Assembly (NCBI GenBank): GCA_963739095.1
Contig: CAVTZF010000001.1
Location: 1 to 64,000, forward strand
Origin: JACVRW01 sp963739095
Lineage (GTDB): Bacteria; Actinomycetota; Thermoleophilia; Solirubrobacterales; Thermoleophilaceae
Direction: 5' to 3'
DNA length: 64,000 nt
In this document: piece after piece, positions 27,696 to 38,953 of the stretch
Layout of the letters: each line of letters begins with the position of its first letter
Numbering within the stretch: position 1 is the first letter of the stretch
Notes under the pieces: model-generated
The model's database searches: none
What the model saw: only the letters and a program-made list of their open reading frames with translations
What the model was told of the DNA's origin: nothing
Program-made: the position numbers and the translations under genes

Positions 27696-28040
27696 ATGCG
27701 CATCCAGGTGAAGGGCCGCAACGGCGCCACGGTCGATGAGGAGCTTCTCTCGCGCTTGGAGAAGAAGCTCGAGAAGGTGGGTCGTCAGGTCTCACCGGCC
27801 GCCGTCGTGGAGGTCCAGCTGAGCGAGGAGCGCAGCTCCGCAACCGGGGATTCACAGGTCGCAGAAGCCAGTCTCCAGCTCAAGGGCACCACCCTCCGGG
27901 CGCGCGAGAGCTCGACCGACATGGGCCACTCGATCAACATGATGGTGGACGACCTGGCGCGCCAGGTGAAGAAGCATCGGGACAAGCGCCGGGGGCGTCG
28001 CGAGGCGCGTCAGGCGGGGGAGCAGCCGCACGCCGCCTGA
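27696..28040 (+). CDS. hpf: Ribosome hibernation promoting factor / sigma-54 modulation (HPF/RaiA) family
   Basis: 114 residues, short HPF form. A strong Shine-Dalgarno AGGAGGG precedes the ATG by 3-4 bases, and starts at residue 1 with MRIQVKGRNGATVDEELLSRLEKKLEKV; VEVQLSEERSS, VAEASLQLKGTTLRARESSTDMGHSINMMVDDLARQVKKHRDKRRGR completes the beta-alpha-beta-beta-beta-alpha fold. Binds the 30S decoding centre in stationary phase. No C-terminal dimerisation domain of long HPF is present. Confidence 0.88.
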   Translation: MRIQVKGRNGATVDEELLSRLEKKLEKVGRQVSPAAVVEVQLSEERSSATGDSQVAEASLQLKGTTLRARESSTDMGHSINMMVDDLARQVKKHRDKRRGRREARQAGEQPHAA

Positions 28041-28103
28041 TCCGCGCCGGTCGGCTTCCCGAGCGGGATCGGAGAGCCGGAGAGCCTTGCTACCGTAGCT
28101 CGA

Positions 28104-30972
<2,869 letters not shown>

Positions 30973-30983
<11 letters not shown>

Positions 30984-32074
30984 CGACGCCAGTGGCCTCC
31001 GCGACCAGCTGAAGCTGCTCGCGGACTACCTTTGACCCCCCTGCTCTAGAGGCTCGCCTCGGCGAGCTCGAAAGTGAGATGGGGGTGCCCGGCTTCTGGG
31101 ACGACCAGGAGCGGGCGAGCTCCGTATCGGCGGAGCACGCCGCGCTGTCGCGCCGGCTCGAGACCTATCGCTCGCTCGAGACCGACATCGACGACCTCGG
31201 AGCGCTCGAGGAGATGGCCGCCGAGGACAACTCGATCGCGGCGGAGCTCGAGGAGCAGCGCGCGTCGATCGTCGACCGGCTTGCGCAGCTCGAGGAGGCG
31301 CGCCTGTTCAGCGGCGAGTACGACTCGGGCGACGCCGTGGTGACGGTCAACGCGGGCGCCGGCGGGACCGACTCGCAGGACTGGGCGGAGATGCTGCTGC
31401 GCATGGAGATGCGCTGGGCCGAGCGGCGCGGCATGAAGGTAGAGCTGAAGGAGGCCTCGGCGGGGGAGGAGGCGGGCATCAAGTCGGCCTCGTTCATCGC
31501 ACGCGGGGACAACGCCTACGGCCTGTTCTCGGCCGAGAAAGGCGTGCACCGCCTCGTGCGCATCTCGCCGTTCGACTCGCAGTCGCGCCGCCACACCGCC
31601 TTCGCGGGCGTTGAGGTGGCGCCGCTCGTGGAGGACTCCGTCGACGTCGAGATCGAGCCCGACGACATCCAGATCGACACCTACCGCGCCTCCGGCGCCG
31701 GCGGCCAGCACGTCAACAAGACCGACTCGGCGGTGCGCATCACGCACAGGCCGAGCGGCATCGTCGTGCAGTGCCAGAACGAGCGCTCGCAGTCGGCCAA
31801 CAAGGACACGGCGATGCGGATGCTGCGCGCCAAGCTGATCGAGCTCGAGGAGCGCAAGCGCCAGGAGGCGCTCGCGAAGGAGAAGGGCGAGGCCCAGGAC
31901 GTGGGCTGGGGCTCGCAGATCCGCAGCTACGTCCTGCAGCCGTACACGATGGTCAAGGACCACCGCACGAACGTGGAGGTGGGCAACGCCCAGGGCGTGC
32001 TCGACGGTGACCTCGACGAGTTCGTGCGCGCGGAGCTGCTGCGGCGAGCGGGCAACGGGGCGAAGGCTGCCTAG
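30973..32074 (+). CDS. prfB: Peptide chain release factor 2, expressed by programmed +1 frameshift
   Basis: 366 residues after shifting. The ATG at 30973 overlaps the end of secA; 20 codons on comes CTT TGA C (31030-31036). Skipping one base at TGA joins frame MAPNDASGLRDQ to DPPALEARLGELESEMGVPGFW, the normal RF2 start. RF2 hallmarks follow: VNAGAGGTDSQDWAEMLLRM, RASGAGGQHVNKTDSAVRITH with the GGQ catalytic motif, and RSYVLQPYTMVKDHRT. The usual tripeptide region SPF (KGVHRLVRISPFDSQ) is present. It releases peptides at UGA and UAA. Confidence 0.96.
31030..31036 (+). promoter_or_regulatory. Programmed +1 frameshift site in prfB
   Basis: CTT TGA C, the conserved slippery sequence, at codon 20. 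RF2 scarcity slows termination at UGA and the ribosome shifts +1, giving autoregulation. The AGGGGG-type internal Shine-Dalgarno found 3 bases upstream in E. coli is not present here (the bases before are gcggactac). Confidence 0.92.
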
Positions 32075-32081
32075 TCCGCGC

Positions 32082-32972
32082 ATGGCCTCGCGGCCGCTCC
32101 TGCGCGACGGCGCGACGATCGCCTGTGTCGCGCCCGCCTCGCCCGCCTACGACAGGGCGCGCGTGAGCGCCGGGCTGGCGGCGCTCGAGGCGCAGGGCTA
32201 TCGCCCGCTCGCCGCCGTCGACCGTCGCGACGGCCATCTCGCCGGGAGCGCCGAGGAGCGCGCCCGCGAGCTGGAGGCCGCCTTTGCCGATCCGGACGTC
32301 GACGCCGTGATGTGCGTGCGCGGCGGCTCCGGCTCGGGACAGCTGCTGCCGCTGCTCGATCTAGAGCGGATCGCCGCCGGCGGCAAGCCGCTGATCGGCA
32401 TGTCGGACATCACCCACCTGCACGTGCCGCTGGCGGCGGCCGGAGGGGCGTGCCTCTGGGGGCCGATGTTGTTGAAGCACGGGAGCGCCAGCGAGTACAC
32501 CGCCTCCAGCTTCCGCCAAGCCGTCAGCGGCGACCACTACAGCGTGCGCGCGGCCGACGCGCCGGTCGTGGCGATCGTGCCTGGCGTGGCGCGTGCCCCG
32601 CTCACCGGTGGGACGACCTCGGTCCTGTGCGCCACGCTGGGCACGCCGTGGGAGCTCGGCAGCGAGGGCCGGCTGCTGCTGCTCGAGGACGTCGGCGAGG
32701 AGCCCTACCGGATCGATCGGCTGCTGACCCAGCTGGGCCAGGCGGGCAAGCTCGCCGGCGCGGCGGGCTTCGTCATCTCCGAGCACCACGACTGCGCGCC
32801 GCGGCGCCCGGAGCGCTCGCAGTCGCTGATGGAGGTGCTGCGCCGCCACCTGGAGCCGCTCGGCAAGCCCTGCCTGTACGGGTTGCCGCTCGGCCACGGC
32901 GAGCACCTCGCGAGCGTGCCGTTCGGCGTCCCGGTAGAGCTGGACGCCGGCGAAGGCGTCCTGCGGGTCTAG
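32082..32972 (+). CDS. LD-carboxypeptidase (peptidase S66 family)
   Basis: 296 residues. Muropeptide recycling enzyme that removes the terminal D-Ala from tetrapeptides. Family motifs: DGATIACVAPASPAYD (N-terminal), AVMCVRGGSGSGQLLPLLD, PLIGMSDITHLHVPL (the serine of the SDIT motif is the expected nucleophile region), LLLLEDVGEEPYRIDRLLTQL with the catalytic Glu, and GLPLGHGEHLASVPFG with the catalytic His. Starts 7 bases after prfB. Confidence 0.88.
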   Translation: MASRPLLRDGATIACVAPASPAYDRARVSAGLAALEAQGYRPLAAVDRRDGHLAGSAEERARELEAAFADPDVDAVMCVRGGSGSGQLLPLLDLERIAAGGKPLIGMSDITHLHVPLAAAGGACLWGPMLLKHGSASEYTASSFRQAVSGDHYSVRAADAPVVAIVPGVARAPLTGGTTSVLCATLGTPWELGSEGRLLLLEDVGEEPYRIDRLLTQLGQAGKLAGAAGFVISEHHDCAPRRPERSQSLMEVLRRHLEPLGKPCLYGLPLGHGEHLASVPFGVPVELDAGEGVLRV

Positions 32973-33328
32973 CCGTCCTCCTCCTCGAACGCGCGCATCG
33001 CGCCCGCACCGGGCTCCTGGAGCTCCTCGAGGACGCCGAGCAGCTGGCCCACGCGGCAGACGAGCAGGCGCTCCTCCTCGACCTCGACCCAGACGCCGGC
33101 CGCGGCCGGGAAGACCACGTGATCTCCGGGCCCTACGGGCATCTTGACGCCCACGGAGCCCCACCAGTCGAGGCCCGGGCCGACCGCCAGCACGATGCCG
33201 TGCTGGGGCGGCGGCTGATGCTCTCCCGGCGGCAGCACGAGTCCCGAGCGGCGCACGCGGTCGGGCTCGAGCTCTTTGATCACGACTTGGTCGAAGAGCG
33301 GTCGCAGCTGCTGCTTCACAGGCCACAA
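32969..33328 (-). CDS. GroES-like (Cpn10-fold) protein
   Basis: 119 residues. Similar to co-chaperonin 10 in the core: LRPLFDQVVIKELEPDRVRRSGLVLPPGEHQPPPQHGIVLAVGPG, then VGPGDHVVFPAAAGVWVEVEEERLLVCRVGQLLGVLE, but with a longer C-terminal tail and a diverged mobile loop. No groL gene is near. Divergent from ftsH (31-base gap) and tail-to-tail with the LD-carboxypeptidase. It may be a paralogue with a separate function. Confidence 0.75.
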   Translation of the reverse strand: MWPVKQQLRPLFDQVVIKELEPDRVRRSGLVLPPGEHQPPPQHGIVLAVGPGLDWWGSVGVKMPVGPGDHVVFPAAAGVWVEVEEERLLVCRVGQLLGVLEELQEPGAGAMRAFEEEDG

Positions 33329-33347
33329 CGATAGATGGACAGGTCCC

Positions 33348-33353
33348 TAGGAT
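33348..33353 (+). promoter_or_regulatory. Likely -10 element of ftsH
   Basis: TAGGAT, 6 bases before the ATG at 33360, consistent with a leaderless transcript; no clear -35. Confidence 0.4.
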
Positions 33354-33359
33354 TGGGGC

Positions 33360-35336
33360 ATGCCAGAGCGGCCGCCCGACCCGCGCACTCCGCCGCCGCC
33401 CTCCCAGGGCGGCAAGGACAAGCCGGGCTGGCGCGTGGCGCCGGCGCCCGACGGCCGCGGTGGGCAGCCGCAGCGTACGCCGATGATCCCGTGGAGCCCG
33501 CGCCGCTTCATCGTCATCCTGATCGGGCTGTTCGTCCTCAACTGGGCGCTCGTGCAGATCTTCGCGCCGGCCGAGAAGGAGATCCGCGTGCCCTACACGC
33601 CGACCTTCCTCAACCAGCTGCGTGCCGACAACGTCAAGGAGATCTCGTCGACCGGTGAGACGCTGCAGGGCGAGTTCAAGAAGGACGTCACCTTCGAGGA
33701 CGAGTCCGCCAAGCGGTTTAAGACCGAGGTGCCGACCTTCGCCGACGAGGAGCAGCTGGCGAACCTGCTCGAAGAGCACGACGTCGTCGTGAACGCGAAG
33801 GCGCCCGGCAGCCGCTCACTGCTCGAGACGATCCTCTTCAGCTTCGGCCCGACGATCCTGCTCGTGGCGCTGTTCATCTGGCTGTTCCGGCGGGCCGCCT
33901 CGGCCGGCGCCGGCGGCGGGGTGCTCGGCCAGTTCGGGCGTTCGCGCGCCAAGCGCGTCGAAGCCGAGACGCAGACGGTGACCTTCGAAGACGTCGCCGG
34001 CATCGACGAGGCTGAGAACGAGCTGGTCGAAGTGGTCGACTTCCTGCGCCACCCGGAGAAGTACCAGAAGCTCGGGGCGCGCATCCCGCGCGGCGTGCTG
34101 CTGTCGGGCCTGCCGGGCACCGGCAAGACGCTGCTGGCGCGTGCGGTAGCGGGCGAGGCCGGAGTCCCCTTTTTCTCCGCCTCGGCGTCCGAGTTCATCG
34201 AGGCGATCGTCGGCATCGGCGCCTCGCGTGTACGCGACCTCTTCCAGCAGGCCAAGGAGGCCGCGCCGGCGATCATCTTCATCGACGAGCTTGACGCGAT
34301 CGGTCGCTCACGTGGCGGCAGCGGCGGCTCGCTCGGCGGTCACGACGAGCGCGAACAGACGCTCAACCAGATTCTCACCGAGATGGACGGCTTCGACACG
34401 AGCGACAGCGTGATCGTGCTCGGTGCCACCAACCGCCCGGACGTGCTCGACCCCGCGCTGCTGCGGCCGGGCCGCTTCGACCGCCGCGTGGCGGTGCAGC
34501 CGCCTGACTCGAAGGGGCGCGAGCTGATCCTGCGCGTGCACACGCGGTCGGTGCCGCTCGCCGACGACGTCGACCTCGAGCGGCTCGCCTCGACGACCCC
34601 GGGTATGGTCGGCGCCGATCTCGCCAACCTCGTGAACGAGGCGGCGCTGCTCGCCGCCCGGCGTGGCCACGACAAGGTTCAGCCCGCCGACTTCACCGAC
34701 GCGCTCGAGAAGATCATCCTCGGCGCCGAGCGGAAGATCGTGCTCGGTGAGGACGACCGGCGCCGGATCGCCTACCACGAGGGCGGCCACGCCATCGTCG
34801 GCATGCTCACCCCCGGCGCAGACCCCGTCCGCAAGGTGTCGATCATCCCGCGCGGCCAGGCTCTTGGTGTGACGCTCTCGACCCCGGACGACGATCGCTT
34901 CAACCTCTCGGAGGGCGAGCTGCGCGCCAAGATCCGCGTTGCGCTCGGCGGCCGGGTGGCCGAAGAGGTCGTGTTCGGCGACATCACGACGGGTGCGGAG
35001 TCCGACATCCAGCAGGTCACGGCGATCGCGCGCGGCATGGTCGAGCGCTGGGGCATGAGCGACAAGGTCGGCTTCCTGACAGTCACCCCGCAGAACGGGC
35101 GCAGCCCGCTGCTGCCCGGCGCCGAGGCCGTCTCGGAAGCGACCCAGGAGCTGATCGACGCCGAGGTGCGCCGCATCGTCGACGAGGAGCACGAGCTGAC
35201 CACGCAGCTCCTCACGGACAACCGCGACAAGCTCAACAACCTGGCCGAGACGCTGCTCGAGCGGGAGACGCTCGACGAGATCGACGCGTACGCGGCCGCG
35301 GGCGTCGAGCACGGCCGCGCTCCGGCGCCGGCCTGA
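33360..35336 (+). CDS. ftsH: ATP-dependent zinc metalloprotease FtsH
   Basis: 658 residues. N-terminal Pro-rich cytoplasmic tail, TM1 (about 46-64), extracytoplasmic domain, TM2 (about 158-180), AAA+ domain with SGLPGTGKTLLARAVAGEAG (Walker A), IIFIDELDAIGRSRG (Walker B) and the second region of homology, then peptidase domain with AYHEGGHAIVGM (HExxH) and the third ligand region. Two positions differ from nearly all FtsH: GLPGTGKT instead of GPPGTGKT, and FIEAIVGIGASRVR instead of FVEMFVGVGASRVR, whose Phe grips substrate. It degrades membrane and regulatory proteins. Confidence 0.94.
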   Translation: MPERPPDPRTPPPPSQGGKDKPGWRVAPAPDGRGGQPQRTPMIPWSPRRFIVILIGLFVLNWALVQIFAPAEKEIRVPYTPTFLNQLRADNVKEISSTGETLQGEFKKDVTFEDESAKRFKTEVPTFADEEQLANLLEEHDVVVNAKAPGSRSLLETILFSFGPTILLVALFIWLFRRAASAGAGGGVLGQFGRSRAKRVEAETQTVTFEDVAGIDEAENELVEVVDFLRHPEKYQKLGARIPRGVLLSGLPGTGKTLLARAVAGEAGVPFFSASASEFIEAIVGIGASRVRDLFQQAKEAAPAIIFIDELDAIGRSRGGSGGSLGGHDEREQTLNQILTEMDGFDTSDSVIVLGATNRPDVLDPALLRPGRFDRRVAVQPPDSKGRELILRVHTRSVPLADDVDLERLASTTPGMVGADLANLVNEAALLAARRGHDKVQPADFTDALEKIILGAERKIVLGEDDRRRIAYHEGGHAIVGMLTPGADPVRKVSIIPRGQALGVTLSTPDDDRFNLSEGELRAKIRVALGGRVAEEVVFGDITTGAESDIQQVTAIARGMVERWGMSDKVGFLTVTPQNGRSPLLPGAEAVSEATQELIDAEVRRIVDEEHELTTQLLTDNRDKLNNLAETLLERETLDEIDAYAAAGVEHGRAPAPA

Positions 35337-35362
35337 GCGCCCTGCTCCTAGGCCATCTATCT

Positions 35363-35381
35363 CCGACCCGGGCGGGGTCGG
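35363..35381 (+). terminator. Hairpin downstream of ftsH
   Basis: CCGACCC and GGGTCGG form a perfect 7-bp stem with a 5-base loop, 27 bases after the ftsH stop. No U-run follows, so termination efficiency is uncertain. Confidence 0.4.
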
Positions 35382-35393
35382 CCACCACGTTGC

Positions 35394-35423
35394 TTGACAT
35401 GTGACCTTTTGGTCACGTATTAT
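35394..35423 (+). promoter_or_regulatory. Consensus promoter with operator dyad for arsR gene
   Basis: TTGACA (35394-35399), 18-base spacer, TATTAT (35418-35423). The spacer contains the dyad GTGACC-tttt-GGTCAC (35401-35416). The GTG start is 7 bases after the -10, so the mRNA is probably leaderless and the ArsR protein can block its own promoter. Confidence 0.75.
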
Positions 35424-35430
35424 CCCTGGC

Positions 35431-35751
35431 GTGACCGACGACGACCGTGTCTTCAAGGCGCTTGCGGATCCCACCCGGCGCTTCCTGCTCGACAGGCTCT
35501 TCTCGCGTGACGGCCGCACGCTCACGGAGCTCGAGTCCGAGCTCGAGATGACGCGGTTCGGCGTGATGAAGCACCTGCGCGTGCTCGAGGACGCCGGCCT
35601 CGTCGTCACCCGTAGGTCGGGCCGGGAGAAGCTGCACTTCCTCAACCCGGTGCCGATCCGCCTGATCCACGACCGCTGGATCGACAAGTACACGGAGCGC
35701 CAGGTGTCGGCGCTCGCGGACCTCAAGACAGAACTGGAGAAGTCAGCATGA
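35431..35751 (+). CDS. ArsR-family winged-helix regulator
   Basis: 106 residues from GTG 35431, chosen for the -10 spacing and because VFKALADPTRRFLLDRL is where family similarity begins. The HTH reads LTELESELEMTRFGVMKHLRVLEDAGLVVTRRSGREKLHFLN. No cysteine metal site is seen. It overlaps the AHSA1-domain gene by 4 bases (ATGA), the usual ArsR-SRPBCC pair in actinobacteria. Confidence 0.88.
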   Translation: MTDDDRVFKALADPTRRFLLDRLFSRDGRTLTELESELEMTRFGVMKHLRVLEDAGLVVTRRSGREKLHFLNPVPIRLIHDRWIDKYTERQVSALADLKTELEKSA

Positions 35752-36248
35752 CCACGATGAGCGAGACGAAGACGACGCAGGTGTACCGGGTGTTCATCAA
35801 GGCGACGCCCGAGGCGATCTGGGAGGCGATCACGAGCCCCGAGTGGAGCGTGCGCTACGGCTACCAGGCTCGCAACGAGTACGAGCTGCACCCGGGCGGG
35901 AGGTACATCGGCAAGGCGAGCCCCGAGCTGCAGGCGGTCGGCATGCCCGAGGTGGTGGTCGACGGCGAGGTGATCGAGGCCGACCCGCCGCGCCGGCTCG
36001 TGCACACCTGGCGCTTCCTCTGGAGCGAGGAGATCGCCGCCGAGGGACCCACGCGGGTGTCCTTCGAGATCGACGAGCTCGGCAACGGCGTGTCAAGCCT
36101 GACCGTGACCCACGAGCTCGAGAACGCCCCGCAGACCGCCGCGCAGCTCAGCGGCGAGATCGAGGGCGCCGGCGGCGGCTGGGCCTACGTGCTCAGCGAC
36201 CTCAAGTCGCTGCTCGAGACCGGCAAGGCGCTCGAGGTCCAGGCCTGA
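35748..36248 (+). CDS. SRPBCC (AHSA1) domain protein
   Basis: 166 residues. AHSA1 features: YRVFIKATPEAIWEAITSPEWSVRYGY at the N-terminus, PGGRYIGK, VDGEVIEADPPRRLVHTWRFLWSEE, LTVTHELENAP and a long C-terminal helix GGGWAYVLSDLKSLLETGK. Coupled to the ArsR regulator. Ligand unknown; these pairs respond to small hydrophobic compounds or heat-related stress by inference. Confidence 0.88.
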   Translation: MTTMSETKTTQVYRVFIKATPEAIWEAITSPEWSVRYGYQARNEYELHPGGRYIGKASPELQAVGMPEVVVDGEVIEADPPRRLVHTWRFLWSEEIAAEGPTRVSFEIDELGNGVSSLTVTHELENAPQTAAQLSGEIEGAGGGWAYVLSDLKSLLETGKALEVQA

Positions 36249-36260
36249 CCCCTTCGCGTT

Positions 36261-37325
36261 TTAGCGCCGCTTCTCCGTCTTCCTCTCCATCAGCGCCACG
36301 TCCGCGCGGGCCAGCGCGTCCTCGGCGCTCGAGCCGACCGGAAGCGCGGAGGCTCCCCAGGTCAGCGTGATGCGGCTGCCGTCGGGGGCGGTGCACGCCA
36401 CGCCGACGTTCGCCGCCATGCGGCTCATCACGTCGTCGGCGGCTGTCAGGTCGCTGCCCGGCAGCAATAGGACGAACTCGTCGCCGCCCCAGCGGAAGCA
36501 GCGGTCCGTGCTGCGCAGCGAGTGCTCCATGGCGAGTGCGACCTCGCGCAGACAGCGGTCGCCCTCGAGGTGGCCCCAGCCGTCGTTGATGCGGCGCAGG
36601 TCGTCGATGTCGACGAGCCCGACGCTGAGCGGCTCGTCGTCCCGGGCCGCCCCGGCGACGGCAACGGTGAGCGCCTCGTCGAAGGCGCGGCGGTTGCCGA
36701 GGCCGGTCTGCGAGTCCACCCGGGCGAGCCGGCGTGCGACCTCGGCGCCGCTCTGCAGCCCGAGCCGCTGGCGGCGCGCATAGAAGATGTACGAGATCAG
36801 GATCGCCCCGAGGATGATCAGGATCAGCGACTCGGCGACCATGTCGCCGATCACGTCGCCGCCCGTCCCCTCGTAGGTGAGTGGCAGCGCGAGCGCCAGC
36901 AGCAGCACGCCGAGGTGCACGACCGCGCGGCGCGGCGGCTGCACCGCGCCCGCCGCCATCCAGAGCACGAACAGATCCTCGTAGGCCGAGGAGTCGCCGC
37001 CGGCGAGCCAGTTGAGCGCCGCGATGCCGGCGACGCCGAGGTAGGCGACGACAAGCAGCTCGTTCCAGGTGGGCTCGGCGCGGGCGAGCACGACGGCGCC
37101 CGCGAGGCCCGCCCCGATCAGCACGCCGGCGACCGCCCAGCCGGCAGCCCCGATCTGGTCGTCGACCGGCTCGAGCGGGAGGAATGCGAGCGAGAGCAGC
37201 GCTGTCAGACCGAGAATCGCGGTAACGATTCGGTGCGCGGAGTTCCAGTCGGCTCCCACGTAGGGATCCGCCCGGCGCTCGAACATGGTCATCAAGAACT
37301 GAACCGCCTGGGCTGGCGGCTTCAT
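36261..37325 (-). CDS. Membrane-bound GGDEF diguanylate cyclase
   Basis: 354 residues from the ATG of MKPPAQAVQFLMTMFERR, preceded by GGGGGA. Six transmembrane helices (about 35-185) of unnamed sensor type are followed by a GGDEF domain: DSQTGLGNRRAFDEAL, VGLVDIDDLRRINDGWGHLEGD, and FRWGGDEFVLLLPG with an intact catalytic GGDEF. An inhibitory RxxD motif is not obvious before it. Predicted to synthesise c-di-GMP. Single gene, tail-to-tail with the AHSA1 gene. Confidence 0.88.
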   Translation of the reverse strand: MKPPAQAVQFLMTMFERRADPYVGADWNSAHRIVTAILGLTALLSLAFLPLEPVDDQIGAAGWAVAGVLIGAGLAGAVVLARAEPTWNELLVVAYLGVAGIAALNWLAGGDSSAYEDLFVLWMAAGAVQPPRRAVVHLGVLLLALALPLTYEGTGGDVIGDMVAESLILIILGAILISYIFYARRQRLGLQSGAEVARRLARVDSQTGLGNRRAFDEALTVAVAGAARDDEPLSVGLVDIDDLRRINDGWGHLEGDRCLREVALAMEHSLRSTDRCFRWGGDEFVLLLPGSDLTAADDVMSRMAANVGVACTAPDGSRITLTWGASALPVGSSAEDALARADVALMERKTEKRR

Positions 37326-37401
37326 GAGTCCCCCCGTGTCGGCTCGGATCTTCCCATAGCCTGCACCGCATGGTCCGAAACCGCGAGCCCTGCGTCTATC
37401 C

Positions 37402-38220
37402 GTGCAGGACCTGATCGAGCGCGCGCTGGCCGAGGACCTCGGTTCCGGTGACATCACAACGCAGGCGGTGGTCCCGGCGGATGCTCGGGCGCTCGCCGGC
37501 ATCGAGCAGAAGCAGCCGGGCGTCGTGGCCGGCCTCGCCGTCGCACAGGCGGTCTTCGAGAGCGTCGACCCGGCGCTCCGCTGGACCGCCCGCTGCCCCG
37601 AGGGTGAGTGGCGCGAGGGCGGCCCGGTCGCGCAGATCGAGGGTGCGGCCGCTTCGATCCTCGCTGCCGAGCGCGTGGCACTGAACTTCCTCGGCCGGCT
37701 CTCGGGAGTGGCGACCCTGACGGCGACCTACGTGCGCGCGGTGGAGGGCACCCGCGTCCGCATCCTCGACACGCGCAAGACGACGCCCGGCCTGCGCGCG
37801 CTCGAGAAGGAGGCGGTGCGGGCCGGTGGCGGCACGAGCCACCGCAGCGGCCTCTACGACGCGATCCTCGTCAAGGAGAACCACTCGGCGCTTGCGGGCG
37901 GTGTGGGGGAGGCGTCCGAGCTCGCGCTCGCGAAGGCGCCGGACGGCGTCGTCGTCGAGGTCGAGTGCGCGACGCTCGACGAGGTCGGCGCCGCGGTCGA
38001 CGCGGGCGTCCCGCGGATCCTGCTCGACAACATGGACCCGGTCGAGCTGCGCAGGGCCGTCGAGCTCGTCGCCGGCCGCGCGGAGCTCGAGGCGAGCGGT
38101 GGCATCACGCTCGACACGATCCGCGGCGTGGCCGAGACGGGCGTCGACTTCATCAGCGTCGGCGCCCTGACGCACTCGGCGCCGGCGCTCGACTTCAGCC
38201 TGTTGCTCGATCCCCGCTAG
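37402..38220 (+). CDS. nadC: Nicotinate-nucleotide pyrophosphorylase (carboxylating)
   Basis: 272 residues from a GTG start. Converts quinolinate and PRPP to nicotinate mononucleotide. Signatures: LAEDLGSGDITTQAV, ALNFLGRLSGVATLT, RILDTRKTTPGLRALEKEAVRAGGG, HRSGLYDAILVKENH, EVECATLDE, ILLDNMDP and EASGGITLDTIRGVAETGVDFISVGALTHS. Partner gene nadA lies 730 bases downstream with the Nudix-type regulator between; nadB is not in the window. Confidence 0.95.
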   Translation: MQDLIERALAEDLGSGDITTQAVVPADARALAGIEQKQPGVVAGLAVAQAVFESVDPALRWTARCPEGEWREGGPVAQIEGAAASILAAERVALNFLGRLSGVATLTATYVRAVEGTRVRILDTRKTTPGLRALEKEAVRAGGGTSHRSGLYDAILVKENHSALAGGVGEASELALAKAPDGVVVEVECATLDEVGAAVDAGVPRILLDNMDPVELRRAVELVAGRAELEASGGITLDTIRGVAETGVDFISVGALTHSAPALDFSLLLDPR

Positions 38221-38908
38221 CGCCGCGCGGTCCGGGCGGCCGCAGCACCGCGAACGGGTCGGTCACCGCCAGGTCGCGCGAGCGGAAGCGGTATACGGCG
38301 GCCGGGCGCCCGCCGCCGCGGCCGGGCGAGCGGCGCTCGCCTGTCGCCTCGAGCAGCCCGCGGCGCTCGAGCACCCGGCGCAGGTTGGTCGGATCGACCG
38401 CGTATCCGAGCGCGGCGGTGTAGATCGAAGACAGCTCGGAGATCGAGAACGACCGCGGGGCGAGCGCGAAGCCGATGTTGGTGTAGGACAGCTTCGCCCG
38501 CAGGCGCTCGCGCCCCGCCAGCACGATCGCCTCGTGGTCGAAGGCGATCGGCTCGGGCAGGCGCTCGACCGGGTGCCAGTCCGTGTCCGCGGGCAGCGCC
38601 GGGTCGAGGCCGAGCGGGACGAGCCCGAGGTAGGCGGTGGCGAGCTGCCACTCGGCGGGATGGCGGCCGGGGTCGCCGACCGTCTCGAGCTGCTCGAGCC
38701 AGGACAGCTCGGCCACGTCGACCTTGCGTGCGAGCTGGGTGCGGATCGAGTCGTCGAGCGCCAGGCCGGGCTCGAGGTAGCCGCCCGGCAGCGACCAGGC
38801 GCCCGAGTAGGGCTCGCGGCCGCGCTGCCACAGCAGCACGCAGAGCGCGCCGCCCCGCACCTGCAGGACGACCGCCAGCGTCACATGAGTAGGGGAAAGC
38901 CGCTCCAC
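38195..38908 (-). CDS. nrtR: NrtR-type NUDIX transcriptional regulator
   Basis: 237 residues. The N-terminal NUDIX-like domain (about 8-140) has LLWQRGREPYSGAWSLPGGYLEPGLALDDSIRTQLARKVDV, a degraded Nudix box lacking most catalytic glutamates, as in NrtR ADP-ribose sensors. The C-terminal winged helix (about 150-230) includes FSISELSSIYTAALGYAVDPTNLRRVLERRGLLEATGERR. It is located between nadC and nadA and divergent from nadA, which supports regulation of NAD synthesis. Confidence 0.85.
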   Translation of the reverse strand: MERLSPTHVTLAVVLQVRGGALCVLLWQRGREPYSGAWSLPGGYLEPGLALDDSIRTQLARKVDVAELSWLEQLETVGDPGRHPAEWQLATAYLGLVPLGLDPALPADTDWHPVERLPEPIAFDHEAIVLAGRERLRAKLSYTNIGFALAPRSFSISELSSIYTAALGYAVDPTNLRRVLERRGLLEATGERRSPGRGGGRPAAVYRFRSRDLAVTDPFAVLRPPGPRGASGDRATG

Positions 38909-38910
38909 GG

Positions 38911-38951
38911 TATACTTCGCCTCAACGGTTTTCGATCATAAGGCAAAAACC
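38911..38951. promoter_or_regulatory. nrtR/nadA divergent promoter region with inverted repeat
   Basis: The 45-base interval has TATACT (38911-38916) on the plus strand, TATGAT (38935-38940 complement) on the minus strand, and an inverted repeat GGTTTT (38927-38932) / AAAACC (38946-38951) around it. This would be a suitable NrtR operator; the exact site is inferred. Confidence 0.4.
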
Positions 38952-38953
38952 TC

